From Zarea fungicola (taxonomy: Eukaryota > Ascomycota > Sordariomycetes > Hypocreales > Cordycipitaceae): a stretch of 64,000 nt of DNA. This document shows positions 1 to 12,157 of this stretch, piece after piece. Position numbers and translations under genes: made by a program. The DNA is taken from assembly GCA_900169235.1 (NCBI GenBank), contig FWCC01000142.1, positions 1 to 64,000 on the forward strand, written 5' to 3'. Within the stretch, counting starts at the first letter, position 1, and every line of letters starts with the position of its first letter. The notes beneath the pieces were generated by a model. The model was given only the letters and a program-made list of their open reading frames with translations, had not been told where the DNA came from and ran no database searches.

Positions 1-1225
1 TTGTTCGCCCCAACACAGTACGTGCCTATAACAAAGTTGCCTGCGTTGGTGGTTACCATCAGTGACAGTCATTTCTACGAGCGGAAACCAAAACTAACAT
101 TCTGTATAGACCGCATTTCTCCGACAACGGCAGTGCTAACTCTAACCCTTCTCCGTCGACTACAAGTCTCTTCCGTAAAAAATCCCCCATTTGGAAGCAT
201 TGCCGAATAGGAGAAGGGAACTTATTCATGTAGGACAGCAGGAAACCGCTGCAAGGACGTAAGTAGAACTACAATCTGTCCCTCCAGCAGTCCGGAAGAA
301 GCAGACCCATGTACATGGATCATGAGAAGTTAGAGATAAGTGGATTTCTAACCCTTCAAGAGATTTATATTTTTACTCGTAATCATGTTGTACTGAAAGC
401 ATTGGCGGTTTTAGAGATGTACGGTAACCTATTAAAAACCCTCTCAAACTTCTAGTTAAAACCTGCTAGGAGTCAGGTTTAACTAGGTTCTAGTCTATAC
501 TGACAAGCCTCTCTCTTAGCTATAAATACAGTCAGCAGGTTGGCTAGTACTCCTGTTCTTGACGCCAAGATATGCAGCTAGAAGTAGACGAATGATTATT
601 TGATTGTGATGGCTGCCATGATTATGGACTTGTTTCAGATGATGGCGCCTGCACGTGAAATGGTCTTATTCAAGGTGCGGAATTCATCTCGCAAAGAATT
701 CGGTAATAATAATGGAGTCTGTGTTGGTCCACCCCTTCCCTCTGATTCTAGCCCCACGCCAAAGAGATCGTCTTCTGTCTCTCAATGAAGTCAACTTAAA
801 CCTTAAACTGGTAGTTGGCAGCAGTCCAAACTTTTCCACCACATTATAAGAACCTCTCGACGATCACTAATCCTAGAATCTCCCCAAGCGTGCTCAGCAG
901 TAAAATTGGCCTCCACGCCGTCGCTACCCCTTCATCGGGCGATCTTGGACAGGGCATTCTCAGGCCCTTGTGTTGGCTAGGGCCGATATTACATGCTTGG
1001 ATTAGTTTACGTCGGTACTGGCACAAACAGCCATAAAGATCGATGCTTGGGTACAAAAATAAATACATGGCCTGGCTCACCAGCTTTGTGATTCTATCTA
1101 GGACGCTTATCGTTCCCTCAGCGGCTTAAATCCACCTAAATATGCCAACGAACCTCGATGCTCTTTGTGAGCTGCCAGGGGCTTTTGTGGTCGGGTAGAG
1201 TACAAGATTCCACACAGTATTGTCT
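1..1225. other. No gene recognised (left flank)
   Basis: Only short unsupported open frames on both strands. No family signature, tRNA or clear repeat is visible. Confidence 0.5.
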
Positions 1226-2122
1226 TTATGCAAAAGGTAATTCCTTGGGCATAGATGTGCTATCGCAGCCAGCAAAGCGCCACCAGTGCGAATTTACTCG
1301 CACAAATAACAATCGTAAAATGGTGGCGGCTACCCAAGGAATAGGCGGGAAGGCCCCCCAAATACCATTCTCGTATGTCCTATCATGTAAGATAAAGGTA
1401 ACAGGGAATACGTGTGTCTATATACACGCAATTTTAGTATAATAAGAATGATAAGGCTGTGCCAAAACTTACGCGATATCGCTGGTGCGCCATTGCTGCC
1501 TTGGCCTTGGAGCCAATTTCCTCATTAATCCATTTTTGCCATGGAATCTTGTCATCCCACCTGCTTAAATCAATAAGCGTGCTAATCTCACTCACTAGGT
1601 GATGATGAAGAGTAGACATAAAGGTGTCAAGAAGGTCCTTCATCTTTTGGCCATCATACTCATCTCTACCGTCGGCTACCGCTAAAACATACTTGTTAAA
1701 CTTTTCTAAACCAACCTGAAACTCTTCGTGCTCGGCGACGTTGCCATCCATCAGGCCTGGTGTTTCAGTTAGTTCATTGATCCCAGGGAAGATTGACTCC
1801 TCCTCCCCGGTATGGTGCTCGTGAAGGAGCTCGACCCAGCGGGCGGCAAAATTGGCAAAGTCAATCTTGTCTTTGTCTGTTCCCATTTTGCCCACGTTGA
1901 TGCACTGCAAGTAAATTGCGTTGGCCCCTCTGATGAGCACGTTATGGATCAGTGTCATGCCGACCGCCATTGCCCGTGCTCCGGTGACTCTATTCCCAAT
2001 CTTTGAAGGAAATGTTAATCATCCGCTATCAACAGTGGCAAAGATAGACTCACTTCGTCTCCAGATGCAGATGGAGGAATGAGTTTGAATGGACCATCGA
2101 CCCAGGGCTTCTTCTCAGTCAT
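1226..2122 (-). CDS. Hemerythrin-like (HHE) domain protein
   Basis: Three-exon gene: 2054-2122, 1473-2000 and 1226-1417, with GTGAGT/AAG and GTAAGT/TAG introns, giving about 262 residues. It starts MTEKKPWVDGPF. The His/acid ligand pattern of the hemerythrin four-helix bundle is visible: an early HN, then HEHHTGEEE, AEHEEF and LHHHLVSE. The third exon restores the usual C-terminal segment of fungal members (DRTYENGIW, FPPIPW, then a Trp/Arg-rich stretch). Family members bind a non-haem di-iron centre and are linked to oxygen, iron or redox sensing; no enzymatic role is assigned here. Without exon 3 the frame ends in a short nonsense tail, so the spliced model is preferred. It stands alone, with no functional link to its neighbours. 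Confidence 0.87.
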
Positions 2123-3389
2123 CGTGAAATTTATTTGTGTTTTTCTTGGTTCGACTTGATGTCTTGATACAGGAATGGGGCTATTATTGCAACTCGTACC
2201 GATATGGGAGTCGCACGCTTATAAATAGACAGAATAGACAGGCCAGTCCACGGACTCCCGGACATCCGACCATGACCTACAGGACAGGATGGGTAATTTT
2301 AACATGCCTCCAAGTACTCGTAGGGTAGAAAGCGAAGTACCGAGATCGAAAAGCACCCATGCTCACCAGGTTACCTGTGATGGTTGTTCAAGTTTCGCCT
2401 CACACACTTCTGGCATAATCCTTGCCAGCCATTGAAGTACACTACATTACGTATAGTCCAGTTTTGGAAATCGCGCCAATGGAACATGGTCTGTCCTGAG
2501 TCGCTACAGTTTGTCAGGATAGTGCTGACAACGACAAGCCACTTCATTTGGCGCCAATTTATCACTAGACAATAAACGTCTATTCTTTCCCATCCGCACT
2601 GTAGTAGAGCCCCTCTCCCATCAAAGAAATCCTCCAATCCAATTGCCCAAAACGCTGACCATGCCTGACACGTTGGGGCGACAACGCCGCGACATCCGGC
2701 ACCAACCCATGTACAAGCACAAACCGCTCACCCCACCGCCACCGCCGTGGCCAACGTGTCATTGACCTTTTAACTGGAGATTCATCCAAAATGAACAACA
2801 AAGCACGAAAGAGAAATCTTCCAGCTCATTCAGTAGGTACGTTCTGGCTCTCACTGGGTCATTTTGGGCCAGTGCGTCCAACCTCCTTTGTCCTTGTTCT
2901 GTGACTTTGACATGAGTAAATTAATTCCCTAGTTTGGTGTCATTTCGCCTCTCAAGCTACGAATGCGTTTTTGGTCGTAGAAGGTTAGATAGCCCGTTTC
3001 AGGCCCATGTAAACATATAAATGGAATCAATTCAATGTGGCATTTTATGTCAACTTAATACTATAATATTTTGGATGAAAAGAAATGGTCACTATAATAA
3101 TAATCATCGCCGTTTCTCTATCTCTATCATCGTTTATTTCTGGCACAGGTTTCTGCTAGCTAATCGTAGTGGCTTTCCGCCCCGTTGCGACCTTTCTTGA
3201 TGAAGACGCCCCAATGCTCCTAGCCTTCCAAGCTCTGATATGTAGGGCTTTATTCCATCAGACTTTTAAATTAGGTTTGCCTCTTTGTTTAACAGAGGCG
3301 GGGTTATCCGAAAAAATACGAAATGATCTTCAAGTGCCTCAGTGTAATATCACACTATTAGACATACGGCTTGGAAACAAAAAGGGATT
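2123..3389. other. Intergenic, nothing recognised
   Basis: Short frames only. The segment upstream of the hemerythrin-like start includes a TATA-like stretch on the minus strand near 2218-2226 (TATAAATAG on the plus strand). No other supported feature. Confidence 0.4.
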
Positions 3390-4367
3390 TCAATAATAAT
3401 TTTCTAGCCACCGTATAAATGCGTTTCCAACCTCTTTTGGTTTTTCAAGTAGACACCAGTGACCAGCTTGCAGGTATTCAACAGTTAGGTATGGCGTCAT
3501 ACCTAGATAAGTTGCTGTTATGATTTCCTGTGGTCGACACACGACATCCAATGCACATGCTATAAATAAATACGGCATATTGATCCTGTATCTGGAGTCT
3601 GGAATTTTCCTCTCTTGCTCATAGAATATGTTGGTAACAAGGGCGCGGTAGTAGCATAATGGCGATTCAAATCCATTGTGCGACATGCGCGCCACAAACT
3701 CTTGGCGCATTTTTTCTGTAACATAATCTTGCACCTGACATCTTTTGCCATGTTTTAGCCAATCCCGGAGGCCATCTTCTGAGCACAGCGTCCTCATCCA
3801 TGACCCAGGCTGTCCATGCAAGGCGTCAAAAAGTGATTCTACATTTTGGCCCAGAAGCAGCGGTCCGTTGACTGGGTCGCTTAGTAGACACCAGTACCAT
3901 CCTGGAAAATAGCCAATTGACTGAACCATAGCCAACGCAAGATAATCCATAATGATGGGATGCGCTGGTTTAGGAGTTACCGGGACGTTCAAGGTGATTA
4001 GCCCAGAACAGCGCTCTGGGTAAATATTATAAAACCGCTGAGCAAGGATTGCGCCCCAACCATGCCCCCCAATGATGACCTTTTTGATCTGCTCAGCAGC
4101 CAGAAGGTCCCAGAAGTCTTGAGAAAGGCCTGACGGATTATACTTTCGTGGATCTGTTGGTTTGGAAGTATCACCATAGCCGAGACAGTCAGGTAATACA
4201 ACACCGTATCCTCTTGGCAGCAGGTAGTTGTTGGCAAGCTCCTCCCAGGCTGCGGCGTGATCTGGCCAACCATGTAGCAGTAGTAATGTTGGCTTTCCCT
4301 TTTTGGCTGTTGAGAAATAATAACTATACTGAAAACCGCGTGCTACTTGCGCTAATTTCTTTTGCAT
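3390..4367 (-). CDS. Epoxide hydrolase-like alpha/beta hydrolase lacking the catalytic Asp
   Basis: Uninterrupted 325-residue frame with the epoxide hydrolase (EPHX2/soluble type) layout. The oxyanion-hole HGWP is at residues 32-35, the nucleophile elbow at 101-105, the charge-relay Asp in CALDVV and the catalytic His in AGHWCLLEKP. In the family the elbow reads G-H-D-W-G, where Asp attacks the epoxide. Here it reads G-H-G-W-G, so residue 103 is Gly (codon GGT; GAT would be Asp). Length, cap region, Asp and His are otherwise intact. Either the protein has lost epoxide hydrolysis (recently inactivated or a non-catalytic paralogue) or the base is a sequencing error. The alpha/beta hydrolase fold is certain; function is uncertain. 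Confidence 0.85.
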   Translation of the reverse strand: MQKKLAQVARGFQYSYYFSTAKKGKPTLLLLHGWPDHAAAWEELANNYLLPRGYGVVLPDCLGYGDTSKPTDPRKYNPSGLSQDFWDLLAAEQIKKVIIGGHGWGAILAQRFYNIYPERCSGLITLNVPVTPKPAHPIIMDYLALAMVQSIGYFPGWYWCLLSDPVNGPLLLGQNVESLFDALHGQPGSWMRTLCSEDGLRDWLKHGKRCQVQDYVTEKMRQEFVARMSHNGFESPLCYYRALVTNIFYEQERKIPDSRYRINMPYLFIACALDVVCRPQEIITATYLGMTPYLTVEYLQAGHWCLLEKPKEVGNAFIRWLENYY

Positions 4368-4380
4368 TGTTCGCCTTGTG

Positions 4381-7190
4381 ACTGATGTTGTGTAGCAAGG
4401 ATAAAGAATTGGAGTATCGCCAAAGCAGATTCTAATGGCGCAAGGAGGACTTGAGATCCCTTTTATCGGGCTACGATTACTCCACGAGTCATTTTATTCG
4501 AGTTAACTGTAATATTCCTTTGCACAGAACCACCTTCCGCCCCACAAACTATGTCTTCAAGTTGATGCACTGTTATCATCAAAGCCGGCAGACAGTACGC
4601 GACTGCGCCGCGTATATTACCAGCATGCGGTGGAGCCAACAGAGATCTCACAGCTACCCCTATAGTAACTCGAAGACATTTGATACAAACAATTTTCAAC
4701 CACCCTTACTGTGACGATCCAGAAGACTCCGACCGTGACAGATATGTACGTTACCTGTGCTCGAAATTACCAGGGACCCCCTGCAGCTAGCGCGTCTCTT
4801 TGATTAACTCTCTTTGATTGATGTAGCGCCTCTCCAGTCCAATGTAATGCACACTCAATTCAATTGGATTCAGGGTCCAATCCGGACAGATATTAATGTC
4901 GCCGGCAAGTCATGGACAATTATTTAGCTTACTAGTCGCTTACTTTTTCCCCACCACGTGGCGAGTGATTTCTGCTGTGGCTTTTAACCACACAAGTGCC
5001 TGCCTGAGACTTTTAGAAGCCGATTAGTTGAAGCGGTAAAGGGCAAAACTAGCGAGAAATGGTTGGCAGAGCCAGGCATAAGAAGCCGACTTCTGTAGGG
5101 AAAGTGCTTGCAGGTATCTTTGTCAAATCGGTCTTTCCCTTATATTATTGACTGTATAGTATGGATACCGTTGCACCTAATATATATGGCAAAAAAGCAT
5201 GGCGAATGCATGTACAGGGGCAAGGTCTAACCAGAAACCCCGTAGCCCACATCCACACAATCAGACCAGCGCCATGTTGGCCTGACAAGAGTCTATCAGC
5301 CATAAATCCCCGCACGATGACACTTTGATGCACATAATCCTGCTTGACAACAAAGTGACTGGGTTGATTTGAATTAAAGTCTCGCAGCCACTCAGCTGGC
5401 TAGTTTACCATCCAGAGGAATAACGTGGTAGCTGACCGAGCTCTATCCATCTCGATGCGCCCAGTTTGCATGTCCCGATCTGATGCACCTGTTTCCGATA
5501 ATAGCTGTCTCAGCCAGCAATAGTAATTTGTATGTTAGAGTTTGGTAGATATGTGTAGCCCATAGTTTGGCGCTATTTCGTACCTACTGGACAGGCTCCT
5601 TTTTGGATATATAAGAATATTGCCATTTTCTTATGGCCAAGCTGTTAGAATGCATAGCTACTAAACAATTATGCAACAAAACACAATAAAGTTCTCTCTT
5701 ATTGTCTTTGCTACCACTATAATGCTAGGAGTTCTAGCAGACTTCCAAGTTAGCAGTGTCGCCAAAGCCAGGAATATAGTCTTTCTGGAGTGATGGATGC
5801 TCAGTCCTGATAGAATGATAGGTAGGGATCATGGTAGCCTTTGAGAACGTGGCCGTCTTAGTGCTGCGCTATGGCACTGGGGAGTGCCTTGCGTAGACTT
5901 TCAGCTGTATCATTGGACGAGAATCGCATCATGTGGCGGGATCCCATCTTGGCTTGGCCTGGGACGGACTAGAATAGCCGCTCAAGAAGGTCTCGTCGTC
6001 TATCTTGGCTCTATCAGGCGAAGAACGTCCAGCAGCATGATGTCATAAAAGACGGCCATAAGATGCTCACCCCTTGCGGTAAGGGAGTATCGAGTAGTCA
6101 TGATGTGTCGACCACCTCGACGGATATAACAGCGAAATATACAAAACAGTACAATACTACCAGCTTTATTATTCCGCATCAACCGCTCTCCTGCTAAGAT
6201 GCACTGCTTCTTGACCCCGTAGCCTGTCCTGCCAGGCTGGAGGCTATCTCGAACTGCTTGATAAATTCCTGGGCGTTCTTTTGTCGACTCCCTCCCGCTT
6301 TATGAGAAGATGTCAGCATTGGGGGCATCTAGGCTGATGTGAATTCGGCAATATTCTCCATCACATTTGCCCTCCACACTTATTTGTCGCGAGCCAGCTA
6401 GTTGGCAGCAATGTTTGATGCTCCTTGCCTTTTACCTAAAGAGAAAAAGAACTTAGAATAAATACGAACCAGAACTACTAAGGCAGTTGGTTAATGTGCA
6501 AGCGTGCCTAACCGCCCCAATAGTGCTCTTGTGCCTATGAGCAGTGAAAAGAGCCATCATTTGTTAGTCAGCCGGGATGTACAGGATCTGGAAGGAACCT
6601 GGAAGGCAGATTTTGGATGCTAGGAATATCTGGCCACGGCTGGTTATTGTTTGATCTTTTTAGGTCTCCGAAGTCTAGTTGTTAGCCGCCACCCTAGTTC
6701 TCATAGGACGACAGGTATTAAAATATAGTAGAATACATTGCCTAACATTGGTTGTATAGTAAAGTAGTAGTATCCACCGTCGGTATTGTGAGCATTTGAC
6801 TTCCGTTGTTCAAACAATAGCCGAATTCCCACCCCATAGCCAGGCTTCTTGGCTTATTTATTAGATCAAAGACAGCCAATTAACTGACTTTATTTCAATA
6901 CCTGGCTGGCCCATGTGCCGTAGTCCGTAATAGTGGAGCGAAACTAAGCTAGACACCCGCTTAAGTCTTATTGCGAGACTCTAGGTAAAGCCTATAGCTA
7001 ACGCAAGGACCATATTCGGTATTAGTTATATTTAGACAAATTAACAGCTCTATTAATAAATCTCCATAATTAAGCTCTATAGTACAGTGGGTCGCAGTAA
7101 GTTTCAACACCATTCCAAGTACCTGTTAAGCCACCATCCACTATGTACCCCATAGCCTAGCTTTTTTGGTACTTATTATAATGCTGCTTT
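4381..7190. other. AT-rich gene desert
   Basis: About 2.8 kb without a supported gene. Short frames occur on both strands with no recognisable motifs. Near 6838 and 7150 two stretches of about 30 bases resemble each other (both contain CCCCATAGCC followed by a T-rich tract), suggesting old repeat debris next to the transposase relic. Confidence 0.5.
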
Positions 7191-7195
7191 TGTCT

Positions 7196-7946
7196 TATTT
7201 CGCAGTACTTTGTATATCACCCGTTAGCTTCTAAAGCAGCATCTACTCTATGGCCTATCTTCTCATACAGGCTTGGATGGATCTCTTCCCTAATTGACTC
7301 TTGGACTATTTGGGCAGCAATACATAGTAAATAGTATGTATCTTGATTATTAGCTCCTGTAAGAAGCTTTGGAAATTGACGATATATCTTAGCTTTCATT
7401 AATGCCTATACGTTCTCAATTAGATTTAAGATTAGCAAGTAAGGTGGCCACTTTATAACCCCAATATTCACCTCTTGTAATAGCCTCTTTACGACCCTTG
7501 CTGTGTGTACCGAGGGAATGAAGATATCGCTGTCTTGAGCAAAGCCAGATAACTATGCTGTATATAGCTTTATAAATATCTTGGTTTTTGACGTTCCCCT
7601 TGAGTGCCATAAGGCCTGTTCTCTGGCCATAGCCAAAGGCAGCCTAAAACATCTGCCTGACTGTGCCTTGAGGGCCTACCCTGTGGACTTCCCGCTCTGC
7701 TAGCTGCTCACTCGCCGAAGGAAGGAGTACTTTCTTTTAACGCCTTTTCCACGCAAAAACATATACTCGTCAGTCCATTTAACATGCCGCCAGTTAGTAT
7801 GCTGGTACTGACCAGCCCACTCCTTTTGAGCGAGAGCCAGGGCGGGCATGAGCTGTTGATGTACTTGACACAACTTCTTAAGGCTGGCAGCATATAGGAA
7901 GCCTTTTAGTGGTTATCTTTTAATTGACGTAGATAATGAAGGCTGA
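7196..7946 (-). pseudogene. Tc1/mariner-type transposase relic (RIP-like decay)
   Basis: Read on the minus strand, broken frames give the DDE transposase order of Tc1/mariner-like elements. First comes WRHVKWTDEYMF, carrying the first catalytic Asp. It is followed by a VGPQGT segment, then FGYGQRTGLMALKGNVK, KWPPY with a degenerate SPDLNPIENVW block, and ALMKAKIYRQFPKLL. The C terminus resembles the usual HRV..EANGW ending. Several expected Trp codons are stops (TGG to TAG or TGA), including the one after IENV, and the SPDL block has substitutions. This is the pattern expected from RIP. Terminal inverted repeats were not found with confidence, so element ends are unknown. Non-functional. Confidence 0.75.
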
Positions 7947-10019
7947 TATTTCTTCATAGGTTATAGAGGGGTCTGTTGTAGCCTGTCTGATGATGTATTG
8001 TTGTTATGTTGGTGATAGCTATGATGGTGCCCCTGACCCAGGCTTGCTAGTGTTTTCTTTGTGTTCTTTTTTCTTTCTGATATTGTATTAAATAATTGAT
8101 AATAAGACCTCTGCCTTGCGTATCTCCTAAATTGCCTTATACTTTAGGCGGTCATTAGAGTGAGGCTTTCAAATCCTGGCTTAAAGCTGTGGATTGATTT
8201 CCTTCCCCTGACCTATCCTCCTGTAGGGAATGTTCCCAGACACTTGCGAGCCAGCCTAGGCTTCCAATGTGTCAAGGGGGGCTAAAATCGAAGCATTGCT
8301 GGACGGTAATGTGCGATATTTGCTCTCCAGGTAGCGACAGAATCACTATAGCACAACATTTAGCAAACTGCTTGTGCGGCTGTGATGCCTTGGTTGCAGT
8401 TCGCCTACTGGAACTTTAGCAGACATTAGCTCATTAGGGTGCAAGATGAATGATAACTATCTTTCTATATATTTCTAGCAAAGTTGTCCATTAACTGCTT
8501 ACACCTCAGTCCATTATCCAAAATCCTTCACCATGTTCAGCAGTCATACGTCTTACTGCGCACAATCGCTCATCCGGTGACTCTTTCAGTCACAAGTAAT
8601 AAAACTTTGCCACGAGTTATCAACTAAGCAGTTAATCATGCATATGTGCTGATCGTAATCGCAGAAGGCTCCTTGGTTAAGGCCACCCTGGTAGAGTTAG
8701 AACAGCTCTTGTTGCGGATATTTTTATTTACCTTTAAGCCACAGCGAGTTGCTGCTCGACCGCACTGCGATGTGCCACCACAGATTCTGTCCTGCTCGCG
8801 GTTTGGGGAGCAGGTGATATGTCCTGCTATCACCAACGCAGGTAGTGTGAGGATACACAACTTTCCATTCATATTGGAGTGCTGGTTGATAGTAGTAGAG
8901 TATTGTGTTAATGTGGTTGGTGCTCAAATGTCAAGTCAATGTTCAATAGATGCGTTCAGCAACAGCAGATTCCTTCGGCTATTTATAGTTAAGTTTGTTG
9001 ACAGTTTTTCAACTACAATATAATACATTATTAAGCAACCTGCGGAACAGACGGAACGTTCTTTCTCATGCTTATTGTCTGCTCTGACCAGAATAACCGC
9101 CGCGATATGGTATCAGCGTCGCAACGGAAAACTAACACAACCGGTTAAGTGTGACACTAGCAAATGTTGAACAATGAACAATGTAAGAACAGAGATGGCC
9201 AGGTTCGGTGTCCGCTAAGATCCACTTTCATTTTTATGCCTAAACCTTTTAGGTTGGGATTTTCTAGTCTTGAAGTTCCATATAATAAGCAGCCACCGTG
9301 TTTATTTCTCTTCTTTGTCAACGCATTCGGGTTCTGTCGCCTTGTAGTGTGACCGCGCCATCTGGAATGCCCTGAATACAAATTAGTGGACGCGAACCTC
9401 GGACCGCTGTAATGCCTTTACACTTCTGTTCTATGCTTTTGCAGCTACAGTTACGATGGCACTGGATTTATCGGAAGCCACATTCGTGTAAGTACTGCCG
9501 TACATTGGAAGTTAGACTCTTGCGAGCCATGACAGTGCCTATCGCTGAATGGCGTTGAGGAAGAGACCTCAGGCAAGTCCACCCCTAAATGCAATATGTT
9601 GAGATGAACCGCACTTATGGGGAAAAACATATATGAAAAGTAGACATTGTAATCATTTGAAAGCATTGACTCATGGGCTCCACGAGGCAACGGTCTAGCT
9701 TCAGGCTGGACACTTAACATAAGCTTATATTTGCCCTATTGGATTTCTCCACTAAGCGTAATGAAATGAATGAATCAATTAATAGTGCTTACATTTTAGT
9801 TTTGAAATTCCGGATGTTCCGCGAAAAGTGTCCACGAGGGGTATGTGGGAAGAACTGTGCTGGTAGACTATGGGCCACAGTTCTGCTCGTTGCGTATATA
9901 GGTATTATATAAAGTGTCTATTATGCCCAACATTCGAAATCCTATTTCTTGATAGTCAGCAAACTCGTTCCAATTATCACAACGTAATCTTGCAACATTT
10001 AGGCAAGGTCGTCGCAATC
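7947..10019. other. Gene desert downstream of the transposase relic
   Basis: No supported coding region. Some of the first few hundred bases are probably the 5' part of the relic element. A TATA-like run (ATTATATAAAG) near 9904-9914 lies upstream of the secreted-protein gene starting at 10020. Confidence 0.45.
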
Positions 10020-10711
10020 ATGCTTCTCTCTATCTGTAGTCTCCTCTCATTCTGCATGGGCGGCGTAGCTGGCATGGCTGTTGCCGCAGAAGCGACTAGC
10101 TTAACCATCACGGTATGAGTCTCGCTGATCACATCAGTGAACATTGGTGCTAATATTTTTCCTCTCCTTGCGTACAGCCAAACACAGCTAACTTCATAAC
10201 AATCCCGTCGGATGCGGATCGAATTCAATTTCCGGGTCGATTTTGGTACTCAGAGCACCCTAATGTGCCAGAGAGTCCGGATGAAAATATCATCTGGGTC
10301 TTCACAAATGACGGAGGCGCTACGGCTCCGTACTGGTTTCAGAAAAACGTCACAGAGATTAGTACTCCAGCACAACTGGAATTTTCCACCTGGGCTGACG
10401 GCCCAACGTCTGCGTTGACCTCTCGAAGCCTGCCATCATATATCAACTTCTACTATGATGCATATTGTACACCTAATACGTTCGTGGGTCAGGTGGCTAA
10501 CCCGAGCTCTGGGAATTGTTATGGGCAGGGGCCGGGGAAAACTTCAGGCTATTCCCTTTTTTTCCCCAGTGGCACTGGTGTCAAGGAGTATGTCAATGTT
10601 TACCGAGATGACAATTGCAAGAAGTACATCACACAAATTTGGAACTTCTCGGGAGGGTGCTTCCAGCCACATGCCTGGTTTCGTTCTATTTTTCCTTGCA
10701 GCTTCTGCTAA
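10020..10711 (+). CDS. Secreted protein of unknown family
   Basis: Two exons, 10020-10112 and 10178-10711, joined by a GTATGA/CAG intron of 65 nt, give 208 residues. The N terminus is a signal peptide (MLLSICSLLSF then small residues to AVAAEA). The mature part has cysteines in YCTPN, NCYGQ, DNCKKY, GGCFQP and the C-terminal CSFC, suggesting disulphides, with several N-x-S/T sites. I do not recognise a catalytic motif. The splice joins SLTIT to PNTANF in phase 0, and codon quality is good on both sides. It sits alone between decayed segments, a typical setting for candidate secreted effectors. Upstream TATA-like sequence fits a promoter. Confidence 0.7.
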
Positions 10712-12150
10712 GCATATTAAAGTCTAAGGAAGAATGAATATAGCTGCGACAGGTTGATGACCGTTTGAGTACAGATTCTTTGATATGGTTTTCCTGCAGC
10801 GAAGGTTTTACCATGTCGTTAGTGCGAATGCAGAGGATAGGGGCAAATATATCATTATTTCTTATCATATACTCCATGCTAGGCTGGGTCGAGGCAAACC
10901 TGACCTCTAGTATAGACGCGACTCCTAATTACATAGGAGGGCCTTGTCGAGGCATTATGCGGAGCTCATGAAACGTCGTAGTTAGCTGTTATTTAGCTAG
11001 CCGAAGATTCGCCCTGTATATTAAGTAAGCTGTGCCGCCAGCCACCTATAACTGCTTAATTAATGCACCTCTGGTATATTAATACAGATGTAAATGAATA
11101 GATAAAAAGGGACTTGATAAATAAAGCTAGGTATTCATCTAGATGCCTACCTCTACACTATTTGTCACATGTGGCTGGCTGCCACTTGTGGCGGCCTCAT
11201 GGCTAAGGGGGCGCCCGGGTACCAGATAAAATCGGTGCTACTGCACTGACTTCATGTTTCCGCGCCGCACATCCCGTCCCTTTCGAAAATCGATTAACCA
11301 TCGATCGAGATTCGTAGTTAGTTCGGTGACGACCGGCAAGCACTGGCTGCTGTTTGTTTCTTTCTAGTATTTATTATTAGACTCCGTCAAGGGCTTAGCT
11401 CCCGCCAGCAGCAAACGAAACCGCCAAGGTTAGGGTTTTATTCATAGCAGCTGCCCGCCCCCCAGCTTCAAGAGCCTCAATTGACTGAATGACAACTCCA
11501 AAATGGGGCGAAGAACAGTACAGAAATGATGAGTTACACTATTGTACCGGTGGTTGACCCTGGAACCTCGGGATTGGACACTAATCATTTCAAGCCGCGC
11601 TGTCCAATCAAGTATAATGTCGTACGTAAAGTTTCGAGTCAGGAAAGTAACGCTATTGGGAAAAAATGATTCAACATGTTTCTGTAGGGATGGCTGGGCT
11701 TGATCAGCTGAAGGGCCACGCGACACACCAGAGTGGGACGCAGGCCACGCTGCCGTTGCGATTGGCTGCCAGCGTGAAGGATTCCTCACTATCGAATATA
11801 GTAAACCATCATTTATGACAGCGGTAAGCCCGTATTGTTGCGCCAAGAAGTGGCCAGCCGCACCATGGCTTGATTGTTGTCCCATTCCTGCATGATAATT
11901 TCAAATATAACTACTTGTTACTTTACCTGTTAATAGTAGCAATGGTAGAATTATAAACCGACTGGCTCTATTAATAGTTTAAAGTAAATGCTTATTACTT
12001 TATATGCTCAAATAAGAAATCCCGACGCAAGACGTGGGCTCTACAACCTGCTACGAACTTGAAGCTTACCCACTGAACCCAAACGAGGACAGGCAGAGCC
12101 CGCAAGGGCGCAGCATTGCGTCATTATACGGGACAAGCACTATACCAAAG
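10712..12150. other. Intergenic with degenerate repeat material
   Basis: No convincing gene. A short frame at 10813-10965 has a signal-like hydrophobic start but no continuation. Sequence around 11179-11235 shares a core with 55627-55690, suggesting a diverged dispersed repeat. A 147-codon minus-strand frame at 11442-11885 has no recognisable content. Confidence 0.4.
11179..11235. repeat. Diverged dispersed repeat, copy A
   Basis: Contains CACTTGTGGCGGC followed by TCATGGC and ends in a GGGTA..AGATAAA block. The same order of blocks is seen at 55627-55690, with a different middle. The resemblance is short and could be chance, but two ordered blocks favour a shared origin. Confidence 0.35.
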
Positions 12151-12157
12151 ACTTACC

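Noticed and set aside
11442..11885. 147-codon minus-strand frame
   Set aside because: No signal, domain or flanking gene structure; lies in degenerate repeat sequence.
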